A DNA stretch of 64,000 nucleotides from Larix kaempferi (GCA_027924585.1 BSBM01000299.1:29550501-29614500); one strand, 5' to 3'; shown: positions 11,668-25,200, counted from the first letter of the stretch. Numbers and translations: made by a program. The notes: generated from the sequence alone by a model not told the origin.

Positions 11668-12133
11668 TGTGAAAATCCTCACAGCAGATCTAAGAGATGA
11701 TGTATAACTCACAAGCAAGATGAAGCAGGAAGATATAAGAATAGTGGACAATGCAGTGTAAAAGAGCAGCAAAATTATGATATATAGTAGAACTCGGATA
11801 GAAGCAGAATAAAATCACACACTAATTCATTAATCACAATATGGACAAATAAATAATACAATAGTGAGGATTCGAATGCCAAGGTGGCAATTCAAATTAG
11901 CCTTCATGGAGTGATCATCAGATCAATGGAGTGTCATCAAAGCACAACTAGAAGTCCTGATCATCATCAGTGGAGTCATCAATGCACAAGTAATTGTCAA
12001 CCAGATGTCAAACTGAGTGTGGTAGGTGTAATTGGCAAAATGGAGGCACTAACTGAATGAAGGAGGCTCAGTGGAGGCCGCATGAGGAGCTAACTAGAGT
12101 TAGAATAGGAAGTCTAGTCTCACTGGAGGTCCA
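11668..12133 (-). repeat. 5' LTR of the deleted copia element, truncated
   Basis: It matches the inner ~450 bases of the 9379-10177 LTR from TGTGAAAATCCTCACAGC on, with a ~22-bp extra segment near 11906. Similarity stops after TCACTGGAGGTCCATC, so the U3 half is missing. Confidence 0.8.
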
Positions 12134-12616
12134 TCACTAGAGGTCCATCACTAAAGAGAAATGAGGAGCTAATTTCTCTTTTGTGAACTATTTCTTCTTA
12201 CACTATCTTATCACTTTGCATCATATTTGAATGAACTATGTGAGTTAGATTCATTTTATATGCTCTGATTCACACATTTAAATATTGTCAATGTTCTTTA
12301 TTCCAAATTAATGCAGAATTCATCCTAGTTAGATGCTTTGTGTTATTAATGTATTGTTTTCTTTAATCTTCTATCATCCCTAAAATTGCTATTTGTATGG
12401 ACAAATGATACCTACTTTTCCTTTGTGAAATATTTATCCTACCACCAGGCTCTTAAATAATTTTGAGAAATGCATGTGTTGACTCCATACCCAAAGGATT
12501 TTGTTTTTGATTCAAACACTTTGTAAAACTATATATTGTAATTAAATATCTAACCATTGTTTTAAAAAGGTGAACCGTTATGAGTGACCATTAGATAACA
12601 TATAAAAAAAAAAATT
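12134..12616. other. Intergenic, no gene seen
   Basis: AT-rich single-copy-looking sequence between the truncated LTR and the palindromic array. It contains no ORF of note. Confidence 0.45.
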
Positions 12617-14970
12617 CTTGACTTCCAACTTCCAACAAGAAGGGTCGGTTGACCCTTCATTTATGAGATAAAATAGAAGAATGAATGACTGACCCTTCCC
12701 GTATTGTAGGATTAGTAGGAATAGTAAACACCAGAAGGATTGTGCACCCCTTCTTATGTCCTCGAAATACCAAGAATATCATGAAGAGAAAGGATCATCT
12801 GCCCCTTCCTTTAGTAGAGAATTGTGAACACCTATATCTAGCAATTCACCTATATCCAGAATGGTGAAAACAAGAATGATTGACCGACCCTTCTTGCAGT
12901 ATAGAACTATTATGAAAAGAATACTGGGAAAACGAAGGGTCGGCCGCCCCTTTATTTATGAGGGATTTGTAAAAATATTCAACCGATGAAAGCTAGGCTG
13001 TCAATTCATGTATATCCATAATGGTGAACACTGGAAGAATAATGAGAAAAAGAAGGGTCGGTCTACCCTTCATTTACAAGAGAAATGTAAAAATATTTAA
13101 TCTACGAAAGCTAGGCCAATAATTCTCGACTTTCGACTTCCGCAGTAAATAGTATGGATTGAGACATCGGCTAAGTTATAACATACTTAATAAAAAATAT
13201 TTGTCCTGACTTCCAACTTCCGACAAGAAGGATTGGCTACCCCTTCGTTTAGTAGAGAATTGTGAATACCTATATCCAACAATTCACCAATATCTAGAAT
13301 GGTGAACACAAGAAGGATCAACCGACCCTTCTTGCAGTCTAGAACTATTTTGAAAATAATATTGGGTAGAAGAAGGGTTGGTTGCCCTTTCATTTATGAG
13401 ATAATTATAAAAATATTCAACCTATGAAGGCTAGGCCGTCAATTCATGTATATATAGCATGGTGAACACTGGAAGATTACTGAGCACAAGAAGGGTCGGA
13501 CGACCCTTCATTTATGAGATAAATGTAAAAATATTTAATCTATGAAGGCTAGGACGACAATTTAGCTATATCCCGAATGGTGAACAGAAGAATGAACAGT
13601 CGAACCTTCTTGTATTGTAGGATTAGTAGAAATAGTAAACACTAGAAGGTTCGGGCACCGCTTCTTATATCCTCCAAATATCAAGAATATCATGGAGAGA
13701 AAGGATCGACTGCCCCTTCGTTTAGTAGAGAATTTTAAAAATATCGAACCTACGAATAGTCATCCAGAAATTCACCTATATCCAGAATGGTGAAAAAAAG
13801 AATAAACGACTGACCCTTCTTGTACTCTAGAACTATTATGAAAAGTATACTTAGAACATGAAGGTTCGGTTGCCACTTGAGTTATAAGAAAAATGTAAAA
13901 ATATGCAACCTTCAAAGACTAGGCCAACAATTCATGTATACACAGAGTGGTGAACACTGGAAGAATACTGAGTACAAGAAGGGTCAATTGACCCTTCATT
14001 TATGAGAGAAATATAAAACTATTTATTCTACAAAGGACAGGCCGTAAATTCATCTATATCCATTATGGTGAAAACAAGAATGGACAACCAACCCTTCCTA
14101 TATTGTGGGATTATTATCAATAGTAAAAACAAGAAGGATCGAGCGCCCCTTCTTCTATCCTCCAAATATCAAGAATACCATGGAGTAAAAGGAATAGTCG
14201 TCTAGCAATTCATCTATATCCAGAATGGTGAAAACAAGAAGGAACAAATGACCCTTCTTGTATTATAGAACTATTACAAAAATAATACTTAGCACAAGAA
14301 GGGTCAGTCACCCCTTCATTTATGAGAGAAATGTAAAACACAACAAGGGTCGGGCACCCCTTCCTATATCCTCCAAATATCAAGAATATCATGGAGTGAA
14401 AGGATCAGTCGCCCCTTCGCTTATTAGAGAATTGTAAAACTATTGAATCTATGAATGGTCGTCCAACAATTCACCTATATCCATAATGGTGAACCCAAGA
14501 AGGATCAAACAACCCTTTATGTATTATAGAACTATTAGTAAAAGAAATTCCAAGAAGGACCGGACACCCCTTCGTATATTCTCCAAATATCAAGAATATC
14601 ATGGAGATATTCTACCTTGATAACTTTGACACAAGTAGCATTCAGAAAGGAACGGATGCTCCTTCTTGCATTGATCCATTTTCTACAAACCACAATAAAT
14701 ATCAATTTAAATGGTAAGGAGTAGCACTTGATTGAAATGTGACTTCCCGTAATATTCTTGATCTGTTTATTTCTAGCACAAATACCAAATTAAAGTGATA
14801 GTTAATATGAAATAATGAGCGCTCCTTCTATGATCGATTCTATCTCAAATGACTATATAAAATGTGCACTCGATCAGTCATGGATAATGCTAGTAGATTT
14901 GTTCTTAATCAATCAATTGATTTTGGAAATGAGAGGTCGTTCCTTCTCCATCGATCATTCGCCTGAACAT
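12617..14970 (+). repeat. Array of palindromic cores (AAGGGTCG..CGACCCTT) in ~440-bp units
   Basis: About twenty cores of the form GAAGGGTCGG-N-CGACCCTTC occur between 12640 and 14600. The copy near 13492 (AAGGGTCGGACGACCCTT) is palindromic apart from its two central bases. Constant phrases join them: AGAACTATTATGAAAA, GAGAAATGTAAAAATATT, GAAGGCTAGGCCG and ATATCCAGAATGGTGAA. The phrase CAGAATGGTGAA followed by CTAGAACTATT or similar recurs near 12855, 13291, 13777, 14215 and 14474, giving a higher-order unit of roughly 440 bp with three to four cores. Single degenerate cores persist to about 14965. The array lies immediately upstream of the methyltransferase-like module. Confidence 0.85.
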
Positions 14971-15071
14971 TTGCAAGTATACATCTAATATTAAAACAAT
15001 AATTGATAATTATAAACATTGTATGCATTCTTATATTAACTACACAATATTTATTGTTTTGTAGATAAAAC

Positions 15072-16672
15072 ATGTCTACATTGTTGAGCCTTAGTCAATA
15101 CCAGGAAATCTCATTCCTTGATTTGTTAAAATATCACAACCTTGGTTTATTCAAGAATGGATGGTATGTTAAGATGGATGAACCAAATAATTTGTACCCA
15201 GATTTATATTTATTCTGCTTGAATGAGGAAGGAGCTCCAACTCGAGCTGGAATATTGACATCTACAGATCCCATTTCTGACAATTTATTATGTGTTCGTG
15301 TTGAAGTGGTCGAGAGAGACCGGTGTTTCCTTCTACAGGTTGATCTTATGGTTTGTAATTTTCGACTAGATCTAATGAAAAGTGGTCCTGATTCAGATCC
15401 GGTTTCCTGTGCGAAGCAAGGGTGGTTTTTCCCTCATATGATGTTTGTAATCCGTTTGGAATTAATACTGCATCATCTTTGAAGAAAGGAATTTTGTCGG
15501 TATGGAAGAAAATAATCATGGATGCGCAAACATCCTTTGTATTGCATTACATTTATATTGAAAAGAGGTTGACAAATGTAGACCATGCAAAGATTCTTTT
15601 CTACCTAAGAAGAACATTTCTCAATCATATTGAAAAATATGTGACCAAATATTTCTTCAAAGCACTCAATTCATGTCCTTCTATAGAGACAATGCGGAGA
15701 GCGACTAAAAGCTTCGAAAGTTCAAAAGAAGCTCAACAAGAACATATCAAATACTTTTTGTTCAATGAGAAAGTTTTTTCTATTACGTAACAAGATGTGT
15801 TATTGCGCCCTTGCATTTGCAATATCGAAAAGTTGATGAGGAGGACGTGGAAAAGATGGTTTTATCTCTTCTCTCAACTTTTACAACAACATTGAGAGAT
15901 GTTATTGTATTGCATTTCGTTAAGGAGATCACGTTGGGATTTCTTCCTAGAAATGAAGACGGAATTAATTTTCCTTAAGTAAATTTTTACATATTGGAGG
16001 GAAACATGCTATTTCAACACAGAAAAAAAATCATTGAAACTAATAAATATCAATCGGTCCATTCAATGTATCGTCATCGAACAACTCATCTTCTACATAA
16101 AGATGTTCCTCAAAACATTATCAACAAATTATGCAAACAACAAAATTTATCAAACAAGGAATTTGCAGACACTCCATTCATTTCTCAAGTTGTAAAAGCA
16201 AGAGAGAAATAGATATCTTGCAGTTGGCCATCCCGCCCGGGAAAGGGAAACACTTCCAGTGATGATTGGCAGGCATAGAATTTTTCTTCTTATCAATCAA
16301 AGTCTGTATATTGATGCATGTGTTATGAAATTAGCAAATTAAATATTATCTTTAATTTTATATGTTTTCAGTATTTCCAAGGTGAATTTATGGATATCTT
16401 TGTTGTTGAAACAAAGGACAGCCATAAAGACAAGCTAGCTCTTGTTTTGACATCAGATCGACTACAGATCAAATGGATGTCTGTATTTGAGCTTTACAAA
16501 AGTGGTTCCTTGCCATGCTCACCCAAGAGCATCACTCAGGCTGATTTTGTTCAAAATAAAATAAAGAATCATGGATCCAATTTTTTTAGACCATTGTGTG
16601 ATCTTGATGAAGATGAATTGACCATTGTGGCGGATAACATAATCAACGAATCATTTTGGCTGAGCACATAAG
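15072..16672 (+). pseudogene. Eroded coding region, unrecognised, 5' part of the methyltransferase/HAD module
   Basis: Protein-like sequence runs continuously but changes frame at least four times and meets several stops. The pieces are 15072-15420 (opening MSTLLSLSQYQEISFLDLL), 15420-15790, 15796-16212 (one stop), 16199-16340 and 16372-16671. Each is rich in hydrophobic and charged residues and does not look random. Intron-like signals occur too: TTGTTTTGTAG just before 15065 and TATATGTTTTCAG just before 16370. I recognise no domain. The last piece (MDIFVVETKDSHKDKLALVL, then SVFELYKSG) leads toward the methyltransferase-like segment after 16746. It is probably the upstream portion of the same multi-exon gene, now dead. 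The start at 15072 is only the first Met of the open stretch. Confidence 0.5.
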
Positions 16673-16745
16673 TCGACATAAATGTTTGCGCATAAAATTT
16701 CTATAATATTGCAAGCGAATCAAGGACGAGAGGTCAACTAGGAAT

Positions 16746-17725
16746 TTGATATTTGAATATTTCAAAGTTCATGATGTGCATAGTTTTCGATCACAGATTA
16801 TCACTAATGATAATGTCATTGAAATCTATAAAATTGCACCAAATCATCTCCAGCAACTGTGCAGTATTTTATGCTTCGAAAAGAAAGCAAAATCACCTGG
16901 TAAAAGGAGAAAGAAAGAATTTGAAGAGGATAATGGTACCAAATTACCAAATGATGCTGAGAAAATATTGAACATATATATCAGTAAAGAGGGGATGGGT
17001 ATGTCCATTGACTCCGTCAAAGATATTTCACGGTTTCCTTGTCAATGTTGTTATCTTGCATCTTTGGTTAACACACTAAGATCCATTGCATTTTTTGGTG
17101 TGGCAATTAGCTATGAATTTGTTATTGTTGATATGTGTAATTGTTATAGTGTCTGGACAGAAGAAGATATGTTTGCGTTGTTGTACTACTTAGAATAAAA
17201 TGAAGCAGCATGTACTTGTATTTTTTTAGCTAATATGGAAAACTCTTGTATGATTTCTAAAGATGTCACACATTTCATCAAGAAATAAAAAAAAAAGGTA
17301 ATGTGGAATCCTACCAAGGGCGTTTATAGAGATTTATCCAAGGACCTATTTATAGGATTCTCTATTATACAGTGTTGGAGAATTGGAAGGGATGAGGATA
17401 ATTTGTCTACTTTTCAAATGGATATGGATTGGAAGGATGAGGGCCTACCAATGATTGATTTACCTTTTCCCAAGGTTACCAATGATAGTTTGAAAAGCCA
17501 TGTTTTTGCGAAAGAAAGGACACATCAATTATGGGATCACATAGTTTCCAGACTGGTCTCTTCTCGAGGTACAATTCTTTCATTGTACGCATGAGGTAGA
17601 GTTCTTCGTTCGTTGATCAGGTCGCCAAATAGAATAATTATTTCTATTGTGGAGACAATACAACAAGAGTTGTTTATGAACAATTTCTATCATGAATTGG
17701 GTATAAACCAAGGTATTTGTATTAA
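16746..17725 (+). pseudogene. DNA N6/N4 amino-methyltransferase-like segment, degenerate
   Basis: One frame covers ~325 codons with only three in-frame stops (17196, 17284, 17592). A basic NLS-like stretch (KKAKSPGKRRKKEFEED) comes first. Then YEFVIVDMCNCYSVWTEEDM sits where beta-class amino-methyltransferases have a hydrophobic strand ending in DPPY. A further strand (CTCIFLAN), a WNPTKG turn and a CWRIGR segment follow. Last is SHVFAKERTHQLWDHIVSRL, then RGTILSLYA-stop-GRVLR and NRIIISIVE. That end matches the family pattern H-x-x-x-(A/Q)K-x-x-x-L-W-x-x-I, then the FxGxG SAM-binding loop and an acidic strand end. The order (DPPY before the SAM loop) is that of N6_N4_Mtase proteins. DPPY has become DMCN and the loop holds a stop, so it is inactive as it stands. 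The assignment rests on pattern only. Confidence 0.5.
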
Positions 17726-17886
17726 CATTTTCAGATGTTTCATTTCATTGTATTTTACTTTTATCGGTCGGTTATGTTCAATAACTTATTCAAATTCCTA
17801 TTCTACAACAACTTCAAATAAAGAGAACACTCAAGTATCATCCAATAAAATTATAGTATCCGATGACGACATTGAATGTGATGGAG

Positions 17887-17891
17887 AATCC
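17887..17891 (+). other. Target site duplication (AATCC), left, of the gypsy element
   Basis: AATCC immediately precedes the LTR start and recurs at 31286-31290 immediately after the second LTR. This is the 5-bp duplication expected of a Ty3/gypsy integrase. Confidence 0.88.
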
Positions 17892-20800
17892 TATAACATA
17901 CCCTTTTTGCTAGAAAACATTTTGTGTTAACAAACATTGTTATAACTTTTATTGTAAAGTTTTATGTTGGACAGGTGTCCAAGGATGACTGTAAATTGCA
18001 CAATATATTATTATTAAATAAATAAAATAGGAGACAAACACCTAAGAGGATTGTTGAAAGAGTGGTTACTGATCCACTAGGTGGAATGGAATCTGGGGTA
18101 GAAGGCAATGGACAAGTGGTAGCATCATGATGCAACTAACTAGTTGTTGGTATGGGACAACTCCCTTGAAATGTGGTCATAGTGCCCTAAAAGATGGGAC
18201 TGGAGCTTGAGGCTCATTTATTCCAAACTGACCACTAAAAGACCTAGGCAATCTATATAATAGCCATCAAATATTGAACTGTGGTTCATCACTTTTTCTG
18301 ATGAGAAAATTTACCTTGGGGTTTTGCTGTGTTTGCACCCAAGAGATTTGACGAGGGGATATGCTATGTTGTTGATCATGTTGTGAGTCTGCCAAACTCT
18401 TATTGAGTTCAGGAGGTTGATGCTGAGTGGAGAAGGCATTTTATTTCAGGAGGTTGATGCTGAGTGGAGAAGGCATTTTTGAGTGCCTTGCTTCTACGCA
18501 GATTCCACCCACTTATTGGATCAGTAATCAGGCTCGGGGGTTCATTTGAAGTCAGCAGTTGAGCAACTTCTTCTGAAGCAAGTTGGGAGGAACAGGCCTC
18601 CTTGGGTGTTTGTTGGCCCTACCGTCTTTCACAGGTTCCATTGTCTTATCTATTTTTATTTTAAAGTTTTGTTATCTATTTAACTTTTACTGTTGAGATT
18701 TATTTCAGTTTTCTTGAATAATTTAATAATTCTATATATATCAAACTGATTGAATAAAATAGTCTCTGCATTTTTCCCCATGCAAAAAGGAACAACATCG
18801 TACTCTAGTACAGAGCTAGATTAAGTAGAATAGATCAAGATATAGGCAAATAGCCAAGTGAATGAGAAGATTAAATTATTAAAAATTCCTCAAGTTTTCT
18901 ACTTACTGTTTAACTCCTGTATATACATTTACAGTGCCCCATTATCAATTATTTTTAGCTAACTATTTTCCTAATTTACATGCAATGTTTCCTTGTTTAT
19001 AATATCTTTGTTTTCAAAATAATTAGATTTCTGTTCTAACAGTATAAGATTGTTATTTATATTCAGTAGTTAAAATGTTTATGTTTATATTAGGAAATTT
19101 ATAGATTTACTTTCATTATATAGCAGAGTGATATTTCTTTATACAGACAATAAGATTTCCCAACTATTTCATGCATACAATTATACATTGCTTTATACCA
19201 TAAACTCTGTAGTGGAAATCAAAATATTTTATGCTATAACCCTAAACAGAGTTATCAACTACCAACCTATAGTCAACATTCCATTCTAAGCAAGTTAAAC
19301 TTCATTTTTCTTTACTACACGATTCCAATTAAGATATAGAATTATTACAATGTAAACAGAATCGAGTTTTGGTCTCAACATTACATAGTCGAAGACCTAG
19401 TTAGCATTATTGATTTTCATAACACGTTTTCATTTTAAACTTATAAACAAAAGACCAAACAATTCACACAGAAACCATTTCCTACAAGTTAAATAGTTAC
19501 ATTCTTGGTATCATTTACAGAATTCAAGTATCATGATATTAGTAGGATATTTCTAAGCAAATATGGCAGACATCTGTTTAGTGCTGAGACCATTTCGAAG
19601 AGCAACATCAGACTATCCATTTCAACGCTTGACAAACCATGTGATAATTGCCATAAAGCTAAAACATAGATTATTATTTTATTTATTTCCATAACTCGAC
19701 ATCATAACGATGATAAAAAAATTAACCCATACCGACGAACCTTACACAGCCAAACTCCTCTCTAAAAAAAAAAACTTATCCCATACAATTTGTAGAAATC
19801 AAAGGGTTATCACAATATCCAAGTCTGGAGAGACACACGATACAACTATACAGTTTTCACAGTTATTTTATGCAGAAGAAATGATATGAAGAAGCTTTCA
19901 TTTCATTTCACAACCATAACTTTTATCCATCAGCCATAAACACAGAACTATTTTGAGAACCAGATGTATCACTATATTAAGTCTGAGAATATGAATATCT
20001 GTTACAAAACAGTTGTATTAACAATCAACACGGCTGTTTCCCTGTGGGTCGAGGTATTATCCTCCCCATACTTTTAAAAAGTTTACAAACCCTATCTCTA
20101 CAAATTTACAAAACTCTCTGAGTTAAAAACACAACACACAAAACATCACACAGTCGGCCAACATCTTCACCTACATAGAGTTTGAAAGCAACCGTCGAGG
20201 CTTACCGGTTGGTATAGTTATTTCCAACCTTCAACGCCCAGAATTGAGGAGCCATTACATATTACACCTGCAAGAACATCACAGATGTGGTTAAAACAGT
20301 ATCTCAGAAGGAAGAATTACAGTATCGAAATTCTAATAACTGTTAGCACTCATGTATGAACATTACAGTGAAGGAAATCAAACACATTACCTTTTAAATG
20401 ATAGCCCGTAGCAGCAATGAATGCCAAGACAGATGCAACTGTAACGAAACCCCTACTTCATCGAATGCTAGTATAGCTGGAGCCAACACAAAACCATCAA
20501 CTATTTTAAAACAGTGAAACAATGCCGAGAGATATAGCAACCCTGGCGAGGCCCTGGCCATTCATTTCAAACCCAGCATTAAAATAAAAAAACCTCAACA
20601 AGTCGGGGTATCAAACCACCCAAGGACAAACTCTAAGACTGCCAAATGAGATATTCACCACTGTACAAGAACTGGAGAGAGGTCTGCTTTATAAATTACA
20701 TAGGTTACGAGTTCAAGACTCAGGAGCTATGCCTCCATAGGTAGAACAACAAAACTACAAACCCTCATCCTGTCGGCCACGCAAATCTACCACTACCAAG

Positions 20801-22128
20801 TAACAAAAATCACAATAAACTCATCGATCAAAGCAAAGGTAGGGTTTAACCACATGCATTGAAACCCTTGCCAAATCAACGGTGGAGATCACTGGTGGGA
20901 TTTATGAAATCACAAACCATCTACCACATTAAATGAGTCATCACTACAACATCCACAAAGGATCCAGCTGGGCAACGTTTAAACCTTTGTCAAGTTACAA
21001 CTCAACACTCAATTGTTACACCAAGATACTTTTACATGAACCAATCTTACTCAGCCATCCACGAGGGAATTCCGCTATTCTTGTTGGTTGTGTGCATTCA
21101 ATGCATAGGATACAATTACATCCGCCAACCTATAACGCATATTAACATTCATATCAAACAACATGGAAATGGTTATGGTAAGGTCATGATATACGCCCTT
21201 GTAACATTAAGTTAAGGGTTGGATAGAACTTCACCGAGGTCGCATAAGTATTACCTAGGGTCACATAAGTGCACACAACACATAATAGAATATCTCCAAA
21301 GTTCACATAGTATCGTAGGATCATATAGTATTATATGTCTATTATCGATAAAGTTTGTATAATATTGCATTTTGTATAGCATCATATGTTTGTATAGTTC
21401 ACTAGGGTGGAATAATATCACATGGGGCCACACTATTGCACATAACACACAACATATAATATGTTATATATATAGTTTGTAATTGTTTGATAATGTCCCA
21501 AACACCATATAAATGGATTATATAAATAATCAAAGAAGAGTGTGTTTATACATACATGCTATTGTATAGTGAAATAGAAGACTTGTTGATAAATCAAATT
21601 ATCATAACCATGGTAGAAGTATAGACCCTAGGAAAGTTAGCAAAACAGTTATACATAGAATTTCCACAAATTGCCATGGAGGAAGAAGGTAGATATTTAC
21701 ATACAGTTCGACATGAATGGAAACCAAAAATAATTCTGAGTACAAGACTGTGTTACGATCATTACAAACCTTCACTGATAAACTGTTTGGTCACTTGTCG
21801 CAACTTTAAAACCTTACCTGTAAACTGCCACAAGTACGAATGCACATGCTTTAGCATGAATGCTAAGTAAGCCTCAGGGCGTCCATAGGACCCCTTCATC
21901 AATCAATAAAAGTATATTAGTCAAAATAATTGATTCATAAATCATAACATCAATAATAGAAGTTGCAGTAGTATTATGTTAGTCGCAAATTCTTATACGA
22001 TAAGCTAGCATGGTATTTATTACAGCAGGATAACCTTTTATGCTTTGTTCTTTTCCGCACATATTAAATAAGCATTAATTGTCACGTAGAAAAATTTTAA
22101 ATTTTTGTGATTTTTCCGGGATGTTACA
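17892..22128 (+). repeat. 5' LTR of the gypsy element
   Basis: It begins TATAACATACCC, a G-to-A change from the TGTAACGTACCC of the other LTR, and ends GGGATGTTACA. Short ORFs inside (for example 20933-21145) recur in the other LTR only because the DNA is the same. Relative to the 3' LTR it lacks about 17 bp near 19690 and about 26 bp near 21980. Confidence 0.93.
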
Positions 22129-22130
22129 TG

Positions 22131-22142
22131 TGGTATCAGAGC
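22131..22142 (+). other. Primer binding site of the gypsy element
   Basis: TGGTATCAGAGC lies two bases after the 5' LTR end, complementary to initiator tRNA-Met. Confidence 0.92.
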
Positions 22143-22269
22143 ACAAGTTCAAACTCTAGGCCTGATTGAGGCTCATGCGCGCAAACAGAAAAGAAATCAA
22201 AAATTTTATGTTACTAACTTTTGTAATTTAATTTTATTTTTGCACAGACCAGATTGACCTATAATTGCA

Positions 22270-25200
22270 AGTGTGGAAATACGAGAGGAATCAGCAGAAG
22301 ATAGATCTCCTCGTAATGAATGTATTAATGATAACAATACTAAAGGAATTTATGTTGAGTTAAACAACTAGTCTTCTAAAATTTTACGCACTGTACAAGA
22401 TTTAAATTCCGAGTTAAAAGCTGTTAAAGAAGAAAATGAACGGATCCTTAAGGTACAAGAAGAGTTACAATAGAATTTAAAAGGAAACTGTCATAGTGAT
22501 GAAAGAGGCAGAAAATCAAAATTTAAGGCTGATTCTGAAATAATGTCCCACCAACATAAGCATAAGAAAGCAAGAAATGATAAAAGGAATAGTTACTCAT
22601 CCTCTAAATCTGATTCAAGTAATGAAGACATAAATTATGACAGCAGTAACAGTGAATGCTGCTCTAAAAAGAGAAAACATAAGCATCATGAACATATTAC
22701 TGGGGAATTTAAAAATATTAAACCACCTACTTTTAATGGAAAAAGTGAGAAGGGTGAGACAGCAGAAGCTTGGCTGTCTGGAATGAAAAAGTACTTTAAC
22801 ATTTACGACTACTCTTCTCAACTGAAAGCCAAGATGGCTATTTACAATCTGACCGGGAAGGCATATATCTGGTGGCAGGATCTTAAAAGGATCAAGAGTA
22901 TAAAAGAAAAATAAGTAACTTGGACTATGTTTAAAAGTTTGTTTAAAAGGAAGTTTTTGTCGGAACAGTACTTTGAAGATAAGTCAAAAGAGTTTTATGA
23001 TTTAAAGTTGGGTACAATGAACATGAAAGAACTATGCAGCAAGTTCCTTAGCTTGTTGAGGTATGTGCCCTACATGGTTGAGGAAAATCCTAAAGTGCAA
23101 AGGTTTCTCAGTTGTTTATCTTTTAATATAAAAGATCGTATTGAGTATGATAATCCTTCCACTTTGGAAGAGGCCATGAGGAAGAAAAATTTTTGTTTTG
23201 ACCAAAACAGAAAAAGAGAAGGAACAACTAGCTGGAAGAAAAGTAAGACTAATCAGTACAACTATAAAAAGAAAAATTTTAATCATAATGCTCGAGGTTT
23301 TAAGAAAAATTTTAATAACAGAAATTTTCCTAATAATTACCGGAATAATGCATTTCAGAACTCTATTGCTACAAGAAATGTACCTAATAATAATAATCAT
23401 AGCAATAACAATAACAATAACAACAGGTATGCTAAGCAGAAAGGACCCATAAAGTGCTATGAATGTGGTGGACCACATAAAAGAGCAGATTGCCCACGCA
23501 ACAAGAGGACAACCAACAATATTCATACTATGCAACCAGAACCTACAGTTGGAGATATCGCAAGAGAAATGCCCAGGATAAATGCAGCACTGGAAAATCG
23601 TCAAGCGGACCATCAAACATCCATGGTTGAAATTGAAGGTATGATACAAAACAAGTCTATTTCTATTTTAATAGATCTATATGCAAATCTAATTTATATT
23701 TCACCTACTTTAGTAAACCATTGCAAGCTAAAAATAGAGAAATTTGATAATGCATGGTTAGTTCAACTTGCAACAGGAACTAAAAGAAAGGTTACAGATT
23801 ATGTCAAGAATTGTGAAGTATTTTTAAGTCAGCTGAAAACGCAAATTAATTTGAATGTTTTACCTTTAGGGTCATATGATTTGTTGATAGGCATGGATTG
23901 GCTTGAACAACATAGAGTTATACTGAATTGTTATGATAAATATTTTACTTGTGTAAATAATAAAGGTAATTCAGAAATAGTAAAAAGAATTCATAGACAG
24001 ATTTCAGTAAGGCAGATTTCTGTCTTACAAATAAAGAAAGCTGCCAGAAAAGGTTGTAAATTGTTTGTTGTTAATGCTGTTAATGATGAGTGTACATCTA
24101 AAGAAGACAAGTTAAAACTAGAGGATATTCCCATCCTTAGGAACTTTTCTGATGTATTGTCGGAAGAAATTCCAAGATTACCTCCGAAAAGAGAACTTGA
24201 TTTCACCATTGAGTTAGTACCCGGTGCGGTACCAAACTCGAAGGCCCCCTATAGGATGAATATTCTGGAGTTAAATGAGTTAAAATCTTAGTTGAAATAA
24301 TTAATAGATAAAAACTACATAAGGCCCAGTGTGTCCCCTTGGGAGCACCAGTAATATTGGTTAAAAAGAAGGACGGTACCATGCGTTTGTGCATTGACTA
24401 CCGTCAGCTTAATAAAATGACAATTAAGAACCAGTATCCCTTACCCTGCATAGATGATCTATTTGATCAAGTACGTGGAGCAAAGATATTCACTAAAATT
24501 GATCTAAGGTCGGGTTATCATCAAGTCCGGATAAAAGACGTCAACATATTCAAAACTGCATTCAAAATGCGTTATGGACACTACGAGTTCGTAGTTATTC
24601 CTTTTGGGCTAACCAATGCACTGGCAGTGTTAATGTGTTTAATGAACAATGTTCTACATAAATATTTGGATAAGTTCATAGTGGTATTCATTGATGATAT
24701 TCTGGTTTACTCAAAAACTAAAGAAGAGCATGACGAACATTTAAAAATCATTTTACAAGTACTTAGAGATCATCAGCTTTACGCTAAGTTCAGTAAGTGT
24801 GATTTCTATAAAGATAAAATTTAGTATTTGGGTCATATAATTTCTAAAGATGGTATTTCTATTGATCCTGATAAAATAAAAGCTATTAATGAATGGTCTG
24901 TCCCTAAAGATGTAACTGATGTACGGTCATTCATGGGAATAATGGGGTACTATAGAAAGTTTATTGAAGGGTTCTCTAGAATTGCTAATTCCATCACTTC
25001 TTTGTAGAAGAAAGGGAAGAAATTCATATGGGATCAAAAGTGTCAAGACAGTTTTAATAAGTTAAAAGAATTGTTAACTACTACACGCATCTTAAAAATT
25101 GCAGATCCTAATAAGGATTTCGTCATATGCATAGATGCATGCAACGAAGGACTTGGAGGGGTCTTAAGTCAGCAAGGTCATGCAATTGCTTTTGAGTCAA

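Larger units (their letters stand above)
9379..12133 (-). mobile_element. Deleted Ty1/copia-like LTR element with gag-like ORF only
   Basis: The element reads on the minus strand. Its 3' LTR lies at 9379-10177 and a truncated 5' LTR at 11668-12133. The primer site complement lies just inside the right LTR. The polypurine tract lies just inside the left LTR: minus TTAAGAGGGGG against TGTTGGGATT. Only about 1.5 kb of internal sequence remains, with one gag-like ORF and no protease, integrase, reverse transcriptase or RNase H. It inserted at the right end of copy A. Because the outer part of the right LTR is gone, no target duplication can be checked. It would depend on another element's enzymes to move. 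Confidence 0.82.

Noticed and set aside
12617-14970. A CRISPR-like array of palindromic repeats and spacers
   Set aside because: Repeat spacing is irregular, cores are degenerate, spacers are themselves conserved between units, no cas genes are present, and the context is a plant nuclear genome.
15072-17725. An endogenous virus as the source of the eroded coding region
   Set aside because: No capsid, polymerase or movement-type protein is recognisable and there are splice-like signals. A transferred or captured gene cannot be excluded, but a virus is not supported.
20933-21145. A 70-codon ORF found in both gypsy LTRs (also 30060-30272)
   Set aside because: Presence in both LTRs reflects their common origin. 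There is no domain and no position relative to gag that would make sense.
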